Numbered from the stretch's first letter, positions 1 to 9,906 are shown. The stretch: DNA of 64,000 nt from Prevotellamassilia timonensis (GCF_900106785.1 NZ_LT629842.1:163203-227202), one strand, 5' to 3'. The notes: generated from the sequence alone by a model not told the origin. Program-made: numbers and translations.

Positions 1-1308
1 GGTAGTTGTTTCCGTAGTATTAGTAGTAGTTTCCGTAGTGATATTTTTGCTGTTTCCCAGTTTAAGATATGTCTCAATCCGATCAGGGTTATTCTTTTCC
101 TCAACTATAGGTGTACTCCAACCATTGTCTTTCCAACCTTTCGCTATTACATCTGCACCAGTGCCACCTTTCTCGCCAATACCCAAGAAAACAAACATCT
201 TTTGAATGACAGGATTTCTGCACACACTGTGTCCTCCTTCGTAGTATTCTTCCATGCTCACAAGCATTGTACCTGGGTTTGACAATACTATACGGTCGAA
301 ATACCTGTCTATAACAATGTTGCCTCTCACTGTATATGCTGCATGAATGAGACTGTTGGCAAAAGCTTCTCGCAAAGCTACATGAGCCGTGGTTGTGTTG
401 TTCCTCATCTGCTTATTGTCAAGGCTGAATGGTACTGGCAAAGCGTGTTGTAGTAATGGTAGAACACGGGTAAAAAACTGGTAAAGGTTGGCTTCCCACG
501 TTCCATCGGGATATATACGATTTGTCCAACGTATCTGAGGGTCATCACTCAGATGTTCACGATAGTCGGGAAAAAACTCTTGGCAACACTCAGGGTCGGT
601 AATGCTGTTGGTCTTGCCGAACATAAGCATTCCTGCAACTGTAAAACCTTCGGTTGAAGTGGCTCTATCTTTACGATAGGCACCAATATTTTCCATAAAC
701 TGTTTGTCGTCTATCTCTGTCCAAGGATGATTTTCGTGTTTGATATTGTATGCACGACGGTACTGGTGTAGAGTCGGCATATCAATGTCATCAATGGAAT
801 ATCCTCGTAGGATTCGAGAATCAGCAGATGCCTTCATGTTGTTGGCATCTGAATACATCTGCTTTATCTCATCATCAGTACAGAGATAATCGCCCTCATC
901 TCTACGTTTGTAGGTGTGTCCAAATGGTGTGAGCGTAAGATGTATCGGACGCAAATCGTATTGAGCGCGAGGTATCCTGAAGGCAAGTAGATATTGCCCT
1001 CCGTCAGTCTTTATTTCTTCTATGTCGCTCTCAACCAACAGCGGAATATTCACGCACGATTTATTGTGTGCGTCGTCCCAAAACTGTTTCCTGTATTTTG
1101 CAATAAGTTCCTCAGAAAGACCGTCTGGCGTGAATTTATGATTTTTCTCTTTCACTCCCAAGACAATTGTTCCGCCGTTAGTGTTGGCTAATGCAGAGAA
1201 AGAACGCCAAAATTCAGCTTTTGGAAAACCGCCAGCAGCTGACTTGTATTCCACTTCGGTGTCTTCCTTCAGTTGGAGTTTTAAGCGTATTTGATCTGCT
1301 ATGTTCAT
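1..1308 (-). CDS. ATP-binding AlbA_2-domain transcriptional regulator, 3' part cut by window edge
   Basis: A single open frame runs from an ATG at 1306-1308 to the left edge without a stop (436 codons), so the C-terminus lies outside the window. The N-terminal ~130 residues look like a Schlafen/AlbA_2 putative DNA-binding domain: VEYKSAAGG is followed by a conserved ALANTNGGTIVLGV stretch. Around residues 310-410 there is a GHKL-ATPase-like region with ALREAFANSLIHA, then VLSNPGTM and GIGEKGGTGADVI, the layout of the HATPase_c_4 part of these proteins. The last visible residues are a Thr/Glu/Asn repeat, which in this family usually links to a C-terminal winged helix. Such proteins are usually annotated only as putative regulators, and some lie near phage-defence or restriction genes, but nothing visible here shows that. 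The function is not known. I am confident of the domain assignment and not of the role. Confidence 0.88.
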   Translation of the reverse strand, partial: MNIADQIRLKLQLKEDTEVEYKSAAGGFPKAEFWRSFSALANTNGGTIVLGVKEKNHKFTPDGLSEELIAKYRKQFWDDAHNKSCVNIPLLVESDIEEIKTDGGQYLLAFRIPRAQYDLRPIHLTLTPFGHTYKRRDEGDYLCTDDEIKQMYSDANNMKASADSRILRGYSIDDIDMPTLHQYRRAYNIKHENHPWTEIDDKQFMENIGAYRKDRATSTEGFTVAGMLMFGKTNSITDPECCQEFFPDYREHLSDDPQIRWTNRIYPDGTWEANLYQFFTRVLPLLQHALPVPFSLDNKQMRNNTTTAHVALREAFANSLIHAAYTVRGNIVIDRYFDRIVLSNPGTMLVSMEEYYEGGHSVCRNPVIQKMFVFLGIGEKGGTGADVIAKGWKDNGWSTPIVEEKNNPDRIETYLKLGNSKNITTETTTNTTETTT

Positions 1309-1604
1309 TGTATATTTTGAGCATTAAAATGACTATGCTTCGACTAAGTTTTTAAGCTACGATATCTGTTGGGTTCCGTCAAAATTCGACGTAATTATTA
1401 TCGTTCCGACGGATAGACTTAAGCTTTGACGGAAATACATTGCTTTTCGTCAAAATTCAACGGATTATTACAAAAGGTGCCAATTACAACCATCTGTTTT
1501 AATCATCTTTTCCCAATTCATAGCCTTAAACAAATCTCCCAATAGTCGTAGTAGTTGTTTTTCCGCCTTATTTTGTAAGGCATATTAGCCAATGGCAGCG
1601 GAGC
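1309..1604. other. AT-rich intergenic stretch with a short repeated motif
   Basis: No gene is visible. The motif CGTCAAAATTC followed by GACG or AACGG occurs twice (about 1378 and 1448), and an inverted TTTGACGG lies between them, so the stretch could fold or bind a protein. No clear promoter or terminator was found. It separates the start of the AlbA_2 gene from the end of tamL. Confidence 0.4.
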
Positions 1605-4121
1605 TTAGAACGGGTAACCAATGGCGAAGTGCAGGCCGAGGCCGTCCTTAAAGCGCTCGATGTTATAAAAGCCCGATTTGGCAGTTTGGTAGGGCGCGTG
1701 CAGGGCAATGCCCACGTCAAAGCGCAACACCAAAAAGTTGAGGTCGTAACGCAAACCGGCACCCGTGCCGAGCGCAATGTGCTTGATGGTAGATGTGGTG
1801 ATTTGTGAGCCTGGGCGCATAGGGTCGTTGCGCAGCGTCCACACATTGCCTGCATCGAGGAATATGGCTCCGTGCAGGTCACCAATCAAGCGGGCACGCA
1901 GTTCGGCGTTAGCCTCCAGCTTTACATCGCCTGTTTGGTCCATGTACGAGTATTTCGAGTTAACCGGGCGATATGAGCCAGGACCGAGGGAACGCACGGT
2001 GAAGGCACGTACACTGTTGGCGCCGCCCACATAGAATTGGTCTACATAGGGTGCACTGTTGCTATTGCCGTAGCTGTATATAATGCCTCCAAACACACGT
2101 GTGGCAATGTTGATGTCCTTTGTCAGCTTAAACAGCTTGTGTGCCTCGGCTGTAAACTTTACGTATTGCGCAAAGGGGTTGCCAAACAACTCCTTGTTCT
2201 TTTTATTAAACTTCTGTCCGGCGGCAGCGTAAATGGCCGAGGTAATGTTGCCCGCCTCCTTGAAGGCAAGCTGCACCCACCAAGGGTTGGTGCGCCACGA
2301 GCGGCTTTGGTAAGTAAAGGAGTAGCTGAGCGATGGCACAAACTGGTCGCGCATCGACACATACAGGGCCGGGTTGGCATTCATTATAGAGTCGAAGGTG
2401 TGCGTCGTGTGGTTCAGTTTGTCAAAGTCGAGGCTGAAGAGTGTCAGGTCGTGCTGTGCCGTCTCGCGTTTGTACCAATGATAATTGGCGCTGAGGCCCA
2501 TGCTCACCATGTTGAAAAAGCGCGAGCGGTTCTTCCAGTCAGCATCAAAGGCAAACTGCGTGGTGGCTGGAAAGCGCACCCGTCTGCGGCTGATGCCAGG
2601 GAATACAAAGCGTGGAAATTTGAAAGCCAGCTGTGTGCCCAGTTCATAAGAATTGAGCAGCGAGTTGCGCCCGTTGGCACCAGCCCCCGTTTGCCACTCA
2701 TACGAGCCAAAAATCTTGAACGACACCTTTTCGCCCCCTCTGAAGGCGTTGCGCTTGGCCAGTTCATACGATATGCCCGGGCCCACCTGTTGGTTGCTCT
2801 TCAGCGTGGCATTCATTTCGAATGTCGAGTCGTACAGTTTGTCCATCACCGCCGACACCACGAGGTCGAGCGTGTCACAAGTGGCAGTAGTGTCGCGTGG
2901 CACATAACTCACGTCCATTTGGCTCAGCACCCCGAGCTGGCCAAGTTTCTCAACCGTCATCTTCTGGTCGCTCAAGCGGTACATCTCCCCCTTGCGGTGT
3001 GTAATGGCATGGCGCCACATGTTGGCGCGCAGTGGCATCTTTTTGCCAGCAAAGTAGTAAGTGTAGCGGCGTCGCACAAGTTGTGTGTCGAGCGGTTCGC
3101 CGTCGTAGTTGCGAATGCTGATATATGCGCGCCCCATATACCATGGGTGGTCCGCCTTGGCCGGTCGGTTGTCTACGGGCATAACCTGCAGCTGCACAAA
3201 GTTTTTGCGTTGTGTCGTGTCAGCGCGGAACGTTGTGTAGTTAGCATTAAAGTAATAGTAGCCATTGTTGCGCAGCAGCGTTTCAATGCGCGTCTGCTCC
3301 CCCGACAGGTTCACCACGCTAAAGGCATCGCCCGTTTTCAGCAGTTTGTCCTGCTCGTGCAGCCTGATGAGGCTGTCCATGGGGGCAGGGTAGTTCAAGT
3401 ACGCTATCGAGTCAAGACGGTAAAGCTGCCCGGCCCGCACATTATATGCCACCTTCGCCTTTTTCGGGTTCTTCAACGACAGAATGTTATAGTCCACCTT
3501 GCCATGAAAGTAGCCATAGTTGTGCAGCGTGTTGGTTGCCACCTTGGCACGCATCTCGGGACTTACCTGGCTCACAAGCACTGGTTCGGTGCCAAAAGTC
3601 TTGTATATCCATTTGCCCAGTCCGCCTTGGGCGTCATACAACCCGTTGTGCACCCAGAGTCCGATTTTCCAGGGCCAGCTCATGGTAGACGAGCCAAATA
3701 TGGCATTGTTGGGCGGATAAGCCAGCACGGCGTCCACCTCGGTTTTGGCAGTGGCAAAATCAGCCTCAGTCTGTGCTTGTGCCGCCTTTTGCGCCTTGCG
3801 TTCCTCCTTAGTCAGTTTCTTTTTGTTATTAACAAGCAGTTCGTCGGCCCCCAGTGTGCTCTTGCCTTCGATTACACTGTTAATTTTCGACACCGCGTCG
3901 GCCACCGCCGTAATCACCCCCACCGAGTCGCGTCCCTTTTTTCGCATCATGGCCGGGTCGTCGGCGTAGGTTATTTTGTCAATGCCCGTATACAGTTGTT
4001 CGTCGTCGGGCAAGGCGCGTGTAGTTGAGCAGCCAGCCAGCGCGAGCAGCAGTCCGCAGAGTAACAAGCCGCACGGCACATTGCAAAGTTTATGTTTGTA
4101 TGTCATCATGTAGTGCTTCAT
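1605..4121 (-). CDS. tamL: TamL, BamA/TamA-family outer-membrane lipoprotein
   Basis: This 838-residue protein begins with a hydrophobic signal and a lipobox ending in LALAGC (Cys31), so it should be a lipidated outer-membrane protein. The middle third carries POTRA-like repeats and the C-terminal ~400 residues are rich in alternating barrel strands. It ends in a terminal Phe after LGLHFAIGYPF, a typical barrel-assembly signal. A BamA-like protein with a lipobox, directly after tamB, is the Bacteroidota TamL type, which partners TamB in outer-membrane biogenesis. The start is only 2 bp after the tamB stop, so the genes are probably co-translated. Met5 or Met6 could also serve as start. A 663-codon frame on the opposite strand is a shadow of its codon usage. 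Confidence 0.9.
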   Translation of the reverse strand: MKHYMMTYKHKLCNVPCGLLLCGLLLALAGCSTTRALPDDEQLYTGIDKITYADDPAMMRKKGRDSVGVITAVADAVSKINSVIEGKSTLGADELLVNNKKKLTKEERKAQKAAQAQTEADFATAKTEVDAVLAYPPNNAIFGSSTMSWPWKIGLWVHNGLYDAQGGLGKWIYKTFGTEPVLVSQVSPEMRAKVATNTLHNYGYFHGKVDYNILSLKNPKKAKVAYNVRAGQLYRLDSIAYLNYPAPMDSLIRLHEQDKLLKTGDAFSVVNLSGEQTRIETLLRNNGYYYFNANYTTFRADTTQRKNFVQLQVMPVDNRPAKADHPWYMGRAYISIRNYDGEPLDTQLVRRRYTYYFAGKKMPLRANMWRHAITHRKGEMYRLSDQKMTVEKLGQLGVLSQMDVSYVPRDTTATCDTLDLVVSAVMDKLYDSTFEMNATLKSNQQVGPGISYELAKRNAFRGGEKVSFKIFGSYEWQTGAGANGRNSLLNSYELGTQLAFKFPRFVFPGISRRRVRFPATTQFAFDADWKNRSRFFNMVSMGLSANYHWYKRETAQHDLTLFSLDFDKLNHTTHTFDSIMNANPALYVSMRDQFVPSLSYSFTYQSRSWRTNPWWVQLAFKEAGNITSAIYAAAGQKFNKKNKELFGNPFAQYVKFTAEAHKLFKLTKDINIATRVFGGIIYSYGNSNSAPYVDQFYVGGANSVRAFTVRSLGPGSYRPVNSKYSYMDQTGDVKLEANAELRARLIGDLHGAIFLDAGNVWTLRNDPMRPGSQITTSTIKHIALGTGAGLRYDLNFLVLRFDVGIALHAPYQTAKSGFYNIERFKDGLGLHFAIGYPF

Positions 4122-4123
4122 TA

Positions 4124-7100
4124 TCAGTTCTTGCCAGCTGTTTTCTTTTTACTCTTGTTGCGGAATATAAAGAGTTCGCCCAGTTTATCAGTTTTGCGGC
4201 GCAGCACAAGGCCGGCTCCCGTCTTGGTCAGCTGTCCTTCGAGCGGGTCTTGCGTGTCGCGGTCGTAGAAAGCCTTCACGTAGCGTGTGGCACCCTGGTC
4301 AAGGCGGTATTCCACCGACACATTATTTATAAAGCTCTCCGCCGAGTTCGTGGCATCGGCCCCAGTCGACACCTTGCCGCCAATAATCACACTGATGCGG
4401 TTGCCCCAGAAGCGTTTGGCAAACTGGAATGAGTAGTCCGTGGTCGAAGTGCCCGTTTGCGATGTGCCGCTCTCCACGCCCAGGTTAATGTCGATGGTTT
4501 TGAGAGCCGACCCCGCAATGTTCTGTATTTCGCTTTGCAAAAAGGCATTCAGCGCATTGTTGGCCTTAAAGCCCGAGCCCGACATCATCGTTTCGTCGGT
4601 CATGTACATGCCCGTGGCCATCATCGTTACCGCAGCCTTGCCGCGCTGTTCGGCCGACATGCTGGCCAGTTGGTTCTGAATGTTAAGGTCCTCGGGTGCC
4701 TCAATCGTAAACTCCAGTCCCATGTCGTTGAGCGGTTTGGTTATTTTTACTCCCACGTCAAAGGCCACCGAGCGTTGTCTATCGTCCTCAGTCACCACCG
4801 CCTTGGTGCGCTCCTTGGCAGCGATGTTAAGCGTCGGGTTCATGACATCACCCGTAAACTGCACAGACGACCCCTGTACAATTTGGAATGTTTTGAGCGG
4901 AATGACAGGCAGCTGATACTTCATTTCGCCGCTGTTGGTTGTAAAGAGTCCCGTCATGCGCATATCGCCCTGTTGCGTCATGCGCAGCGTCATGTCGCCG
5001 CCGCCCTCCAGTTTTACATAGCTCTGTCCGTCGTCGCTCAGGTTGCAGTGGAAGATGGCCGCATCGCTGATGCTAATGCCCATTGTGATGTCCATGCCGC
5101 CGTCCACAGCCTTTTCGGGTTGTACCGTCTGTGTGGAGTCCTTAAAGTTGGTAAACTGCACCAAGTCGTGCAAACGGTCGTCCACCGACAGCGGCGAGTC
5201 CTTTAATATATAAGTCACGTCCGTGCGGTCGAGCACCTCCAGTTTGCCGCGCAACGACAAGTTGTCGGTAGTGCCCTTCAGTGTGCCCACATAGTTGGCA
5301 TACACCTTGCCAAAGAGCATTGACTGCGCCTTTTTGCGCGTGTTGATAAGTTCAAAGTTGTTCGCCCTCATGGCAAAGTCCATGCGCATACGTTCAAAGT
5401 CCGACATGTCAAATGTACCGTTCAGTACCATAGGCTCCTTACCTGTTGAGAACAGGCGGTAATCGCTGAAAATGATGCGGCTGTCCTTAATGTCGAGTGC
5501 CCGTTCGTCTGTGCGCAAGTCAAAGCCATACACGTCCGAGTAAATGTGTGCCGAGTCGAGGTCGAGCGAGCCGTTAATCACAGGCTTGTCCAGTGAACCA
5601 TTCACCCTCAGGTCACCTCCCGCAATGCCCTTGAGCACCACGTCGGTGCCGGCCATAAAGCCGTTAAGCATTTGCAGCGGAAAGTCGTGCAGCTGTGCGT
5701 CGCCCTCAAAGGTGCCACCGTTGCGGTCAAAGTAAGTACCGTTGCATGCCAGCACCTCCTTGCCGTTAGAGCTGATAAAGGCCGAGGCCTGGTGTTCGCC
5801 GCCCGTTTTGGGCAGATACACGGCATCGATGCCCACATTGCCTAAAGGCATGTCCTCATACTTAAAGTTGTCAGCAGTGAGCGATGCCATGGCCGACAAC
5901 TGCTTGTGCTGGCTGTCGTCCGTCACGTGCACATCGCCGCTCAGCATGCCGCTCAGTTTGGGCATATAGGGCAGTACAGCCGAAAGTTCGCCCAGGTTCA
6001 CCTGGTTCACACTCACCGTCAGGTCGTTCACCGAGTCCTTGGGTTCACCATATATTTTAAGGCCCGTGCCGTCGTCGGCCAGCAAGTCCACGTCGGCCCG
6101 TATGCTGTTGTCCTTGCCAAGGAATATGTAGTTATCCTTGTTCACCTTAAAGTTGCGGTAAGCCAGCACTGGATTTTCGGGATAAAGGTGAATGTTCATT
6201 CCGCCGTCAACCAGAGCCGCCTGCAGTCCCACGTCCACACCGCGTTCGCCCTCGCTGTCGTAGTAACTCAGTTCGATGCCCGCCCCCGAGCGCATGACAT
6301 ACGACCTCATGCGCACCTCGAGCGGGTTAGGGTTCTTCTTGCCGTTCTTCACCAAGCCGCGCATCTGCACACCGGTCGAGTCCTGAAATATATGCGTGTC
6401 GATGGTGTCGAGCAGCAGTGCGCCCACATTCAGCGCCCCCATGCGTGCATCGCCCGTCATGCCCACATGTGGGTCGGTGTTAAGGTTGACGTAAGCCGAC
6501 GAGAAAGAGTAGCCCTTCATGCGGGCAATGTTGTAGAGCGGATTGTCGCGTCCGGCGTCAAGGTAAAAGGCCATGACGGGCAGGTACGTTTTAAGTCTTT
6601 CCTGGTCAATGTTATAAGTCTTCGCCTCCTTTTGCAGTTCGTTGGCAAAGCGTGCCAAGTGCGTGCCAAGGTGCGGTATGTCGCCCTTGGCCCCAAGGCG
6701 CAGTCTCAAGTCTCCGGCCGAAATGTTGGCAGTGGTCGTGTCGCGACTTGTGGCCAGGTCAAACAATATGTCCTTGGCCATGGCACTCATGCGCTGTGTG
6801 GTAAAGTGGTTGTTGGCAATGCTGCCGCTCAGCGCGTAGGCCGTAAAAGCCTTGTTGGCAGTGGCCTTGATGTCGATGTCGGTACCAAAATACAGCGTGT
6901 CGGCCGTCACCCCAAGTTTTTTCAAGTCAATGTTAGGCAGCGAAGCCTTCACCGCCACCTCGTAGTTATGTCGGCCGAGCAGCGCCTCAATGTGGCCATT
7001 GCCCTGCAGCAGCGGGTTGTCGGCCTCAAAGTGTGCCACCGCCTTGCCTCCGCGTAAATTGGCTTTGACACTGATGCCCCCAAGCGGATAGCGCTCATAG

Positions 7101-8716
7101 CTTAGCGCGTCCACCTTGGCGTCAGCTGTCAGCGAGGCCCGTGGCGACATCACGTCCCACCCCGAGCCCGAAGCCCGCAGTGAGCCGCTGAATGGTCCCA
7201 CCGGCACACCGCGCACAATGCTGGCTATGGGCAGTTGGTGCGCCGTGGCCGCCACCCTGTACGTTTCGCGTTTAACGTCCAGTTTAGCCTTGGCCGCCAG
7301 TGAGCCGCGTCCAATGCCCGCCTTGATGTCAGCATCGTAGCGGCTGCCGTTAAACGCCGCCTTGCCGCGCAGACTCAGTCCATCGGGCACATTGATGCTC
7401 TGTTTGAGCGACGCCGGCATAAGTTGGCGCACAGCGGCCATACTCTTGGTGCGCAGGTTAAAGTTGAACTTGCCGTTGCGCCAGTCCTTCGTCACATAGT
7501 TGGTGTAGCCGTTGGCCGAAGTCTGCAGCACCCCGGGCATGTTTAGCGTGAGCGAGGGCAGCCTCAGGTGGTCAATGTTACCGCTCACGGTGCCCTTAAT
7601 GGCTAGCGGCTTGTGCGGCAGCGCGCGCAAATAAGCCTTGTCCACATACCCCGTGGTCAGGGTGCGTATGTCGTCATAGCCAATGCTGGCGTCAACCATG
7701 GCCTGGCAGTGTCCGCCCTTGCCTGCGCTGAACGCCTTGAAGTCGAAGGCCACATCGGCATCAATGCGCGAGGCCGGAGTGCGCAGTTGCAGAGCCGGCA
7801 ATCGCAGTTGCGTAGTGTCCATGTACACACTGCCGCTCAGCCGCGTCACGTCAAGTCCGCACTTCTCGTGCAGCGTCAGTCCGCGCAGTCCGGCTCGCAA
7901 CACCCCCTCATTGTTATAGCTCAGTGTGTCGAGCATGAGCGTTAAGCGTTTCACCGCTATGTGGTTAGGGTCGATGCCCGCCACGGGCTTAATGTAGGGA
8001 ATGTCGTAGTTTACATCACAGTCTTGCAGTTGCAGCGTCTTCACCGCATAGTAGTTGCGTCCCGTGTCAAAGGCCCCGCCGCGCAGTGCGGCCCGTCCCA
8101 GGTTGGCATAAATGCGCATCGAGTCGCCCGGCATTTGCAAGTGCACTTTGCTGCGTTCAATATCCACCTTCTTCACTGCAATGTTCCATTTCGCCTTGCT
8201 CTCGGTAGTATCCTTTTTGGCCGTGTCGCTCAGTGTTACATAAATGTCGGCATCGTGCAGACGGGCATGGTCCAGGTTAACGAGTTCTTTTTCCCAGTCC
8301 ACGCCGTGTGCGGCCGCTGTCAGTTGGCCCGCATGTCCCTTAATGCGAGTGTCCGAAATGTAGCTTTTCGTGTCAATCACCAGTCCATACAGTTCAAAAC
8401 CGTCCACATCGGCCCGTCCCTCAAACAGAGGCATGAGTTTAACGTTCAACCGCAGACGGTCGGCATTGAGCAGTGTGTCGCCTTTTTCAACGGCAGTCAT
8501 GTGGTGTACGGCCAGGTCGAGTGGAAAGGCCAGTCTCACTTTGTCAATGCGCACGTCCATGCCCAAGTTGCCCGACAGGTAGTTGGCCACTTGGTGCACA
8601 GCAAAGTTTTGCACGGGGGGTATGTATAGCAGTATGGCTAACAACAAAAAAAGCGCGATGGGGGTAGCCACCGTTATGCCGAGCCATTTAAGTGCTTTCT
8701 TTATAGGTTTCTTCAT
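4124..8716 (-). CDS. tamB: TamB, translocation and assembly module protein
   Basis: From the ATG at 8714-8716 the product is about 1530 residues. A basic N-terminus (MKKPIKKALKWLG) is followed by one membrane helix at about residues 12-32, then a very long beta-rich region. The C-terminal ~400 residues match the TamB (DUF490) domain, including LNGTFDMSD-like repeats and a final translocation-module segment. This is the usual AsmA/TamB organisation of a periplasm-spanning lipid or protein conduit. A longer frame opens at 8755, but a TAnnTTTG promoter element covers 8721-8728, so the internal ATG is preferred. tamL follows 2 bp downstream, making a two-gene operon. Confidence 0.9.
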   Translation of the reverse strand: MKKPIKKALKWLGITVATPIALFLLLAILLYIPPVQNFAVHQVANYLSGNLGMDVRIDKVRLAFPLDLAVHHMTAVEKGDTLLNADRLRLNVKLMPLFEGRADVDGFELYGLVIDTKSYISDTRIKGHAGQLTAAAHGVDWEKELVNLDHARLHDADIYVTLSDTAKKDTTESKAKWNIAVKKVDIERSKVHLQMPGDSMRIYANLGRAALRGGAFDTGRNYYAVKTLQLQDCDVNYDIPYIKPVAGIDPNHIAVKRLTLMLDTLSYNNEGVLRAGLRGLTLHEKCGLDVTRLSGSVYMDTTQLRLPALQLRTPASRIDADVAFDFKAFSAGKGGHCQAMVDASIGYDDIRTLTTGYVDKAYLRALPHKPLAIKGTVSGNIDHLRLPSLTLNMPGVLQTSANGYTNYVTKDWRNGKFNFNLRTKSMAAVRQLMPASLKQSINVPDGLSLRGKAAFNGSRYDADIKAGIGRGSLAAKAKLDVKRETYRVAATAHQLPIASIVRGVPVGPFSGSLRASGSGWDVMSPRASLTADAKVDALSYERYPLGGISVKANLRGGKAVAHFEADNPLLQGNGHIEALLGRHNYEVAVKASLPNIDLKKLGVTADTLYFGTDIDIKATANKAFTAYALSGSIANNHFTTQRMSAMAKDILFDLATSRDTTTANISAGDLRLRLGAKGDIPHLGTHLARFANELQKEAKTYNIDQERLKTYLPVMAFYLDAGRDNPLYNIARMKGYSFSSAYVNLNTDPHVGMTGDARMGALNVGALLLDTIDTHIFQDSTGVQMRGLVKNGKKNPNPLEVRMRSYVMRSGAGIELSYYDSEGERGVDVGLQAALVDGGMNIHLYPENPVLAYRNFKVNKDNYIFLGKDNSIRADVDLLADDGTGLKIYGEPKDSVNDLTVSVNQVNLGELSAVLPYMPKLSGMLSGDVHVTDDSQHKQLSAMASLTADNFKYEDMPLGNVGIDAVYLPKTGGEHQASAFISSNGKEVLACNGTYFDRNGGTFEGDAQLHDFPLQMLNGFMAGTDVVLKGIAGGDLRVNGSLDKPVINGSLDLDSAHIYSDVYGFDLRTDERALDIKDSRIIFSDYRLFSTGKEPMVLNGTFDMSDFERMRMDFAMRANNFELINTRKKAQSMLFGKVYANYVGTLKGTTDNLSLRGKLEVLDRTDVTYILKDSPLSVDDRLHDLVQFTNFKDSTQTVQPEKAVDGGMDITMGISISDAAIFHCNLSDDGQSYVKLEGGGDMTLRMTQQGDMRMTGLFTTNSGEMKYQLPVIPLKTFQIVQGSSVQFTGDVMNPTLNIAAKERTKAVVTEDDRQRSVAFDVGVKITKPLNDMGLEFTIEAPEDLNIQNQLASMSAEQRGKAAVTMMATGMYMTDETMMSGSGFKANNALNAFLQSEIQNIAGSALKTIDINLGVESGTSQTGTSTTDYSFQFAKRFWGNRISVIIGGKVSTGADATNSAESFINNVSVEYRLDQGATRYVKAFYDRDTQDPLEGQLTKTGAGLVLRRKTDKLGELFIFRNKSKKKTAGKN

Positions 8717-8720
8717 GTTG

Positions 8721-8751
8721 CAAAGATAGTGCAAACCGAGAGCAATACAAA
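8721..8751 (-). promoter_or_regulatory. Promoter of tamB-tamL, very close to the start codon
   Basis: On the minus strand TTTG (8748-8751) is followed after 19 bp by TATCTTTG (8721-8728), a full match to the Bacteroidota -33/-7 consensus. The -7 element ends 4 bp before the tamB ATG (8716). Transcription should therefore begin at or just before the start codon, and the mRNA may be nearly leaderless. Confidence 0.6.
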
Positions 8752-8774
8752 ACAAGCTTGCTTGTTTTTACTCA

Positions 8775-9090
8775 ACTTCCGGATTTAGCAAGTGCGGGCT
8801 GAATCATCGTGCAAGGCGAATGCAATCAAGCTTGCTTGAATTGCTGAGCCGCAGCCGATGATGTCAATAAAGGCCCAAGTATTTACTTAGCCCAGGGCAA
8901 GCGAAGCGGCACCCTGGGTTGATATGAACGCAAAAGTTACGCCCTGTAAGGGCAGAAGTAACAGAGCTTTTACTTTTGCCCTTACAGGGCGCGACTGCTT
9001 CAACACGCGATACCCAGGGTGCCGCTTCGCTTGCCCTGGGCTATGAAGAACATTGGGCCTTCAGCCCGCACTTGCTAAATCCGAAACTTT
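8775..9090. repeat. P1 palindromic repeat, copy a
   Basis: Outer inverted arms (CGGATTTAGCAAGTGCGGGC and its complement) enclose a second inverted pair built on GCCCAGGGCAAGCGAAGCGG and a third, central pair TTTTGCCCTTACAGGGC. The whole unit can fold into one long nested hairpin. Similar copies lie at 29846, 32968 and 49129. This copy contains in its left arm a 71-nt module (8801-8871) that is also present at 49330-49400. No coding potential is credible. Confidence 0.85.
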
Positions 9091-9375
9091 AGTTATGTAG
9101 CTTATGTTTTCCGCGCTAAGCGGCTGACACAAACGTTATATCTTATGTTCTTTTGTTCTTATGTCCTCCGCGTTAGCGGTTCGCTACGGCGTCAGCCCTT
9201 ATGTTTCTTTGGCCACGCGGACGTTAGTCCGTGGCCAGCCGCGCAGCGGCCTTTTGTGTATCTTATGTAAACTTATGTTGCTTATGTTTTCCGCGCTAAG
9301 CGGCTAACACGAACGTAAATTCTTTTGTTCTTATGTCCTTTTGTTCTTATGTTCTCCGCGTTAGCGGCAAACCTT
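9091..9375. repeat. Cluster of short CCGCGNTAGCGG palindromes in direct repeats
   Basis: The phrase CTTATGTTTTCCGCGCTAAG followed by CGGCT occurs at about 9103 and 9286, and related CTCCGCGTTAGCGG units occur at about 9165 and 9353. Between them lies the near-palindrome GGCCACGCGGACGTTAGTCC (9211 onward), which pairs with the following GTGGCC. TTTTGTTCTTATGT is also repeated. The stretch looks like tandemly duplicated small hairpins. No gene is visible up to 9562. Confidence 0.6.
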
Positions 9376-9562
9376 ATAGAGCGTAGCATTCTGTTAAGCA
9401 TTCGTTTCATGGTAGTCAATACAATTTGCTTTATTACAAAAGTAAAGTGCTGCAAAGGTAACACCGAGGCATTGCATTCAACAAAAAAAGTGTACAATTT
9501 GTACACAAATATTTGTCCTCTCCCCGTTATCCCTCTTGTAAAAGAGTGCGTGCGTTTTTACT

Positions 9563-9906
9563 GCCATCTTACACTTTTTGTGCGTAATAGATTGATATAC
9601 AGAGGTTTCAAGAGTGTAAGATGATTTCAAGGTATCTTACACACCCCTGCACACATCTTACACACTACACCCCGCAGCCAAGTAGCCGATTTGTACGTAT
9701 GCGGTGGGCCTTACACCACTGGGACGTAGAAAAATCTGTCGGAGCAACAGACTTTTCTGCTCCCCTATGCCGTGACATCGCCCTCCCGTGCTTGTGCCGT
9801 ATGGCAGCGTGTGGGGTGTGTAGGATGCGTGTAGGTGATATTGGCAGCATCTTACACTAAGCAAAGTGTTGACAATCAATGAGTTGCAGCGTGTTAGTGT
9901 AAGATG
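9563..9906. repeat. E element, copy E1
   Basis: The ends are inverted: CATCTTACACT at 9563 and AGTGTAAGATG at 9896-9906, each followed inward by a TTGATA or TTGACAATCAA motif. The left arm matches the arms of E2 and E3 at CACTTTT, GCGTAATAG and TTGATA. The interior has TTTTCTG and, a few bases on, TATGCCGTGACA (about 9753-9777), also found in E2 and, on the other strand, in E3. It has an imperfect hairpin around AAATCTGTCGGAGCAACAGA. There is no plausible reading frame. A perfect 17-nt palindrome GTGTACAATTTGTACAC lies just upstream at 9490-9506. Confidence 0.65.

Noticed and set aside
2037..4028. Plus-strand open frame of 663 codons opposite tamL
   Set aside because: It has no recognisable domains and a composition typical of the complement of a GC-rich coding strand. 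tamL on the other strand has a lipobox, barrel strands and an operon partner.
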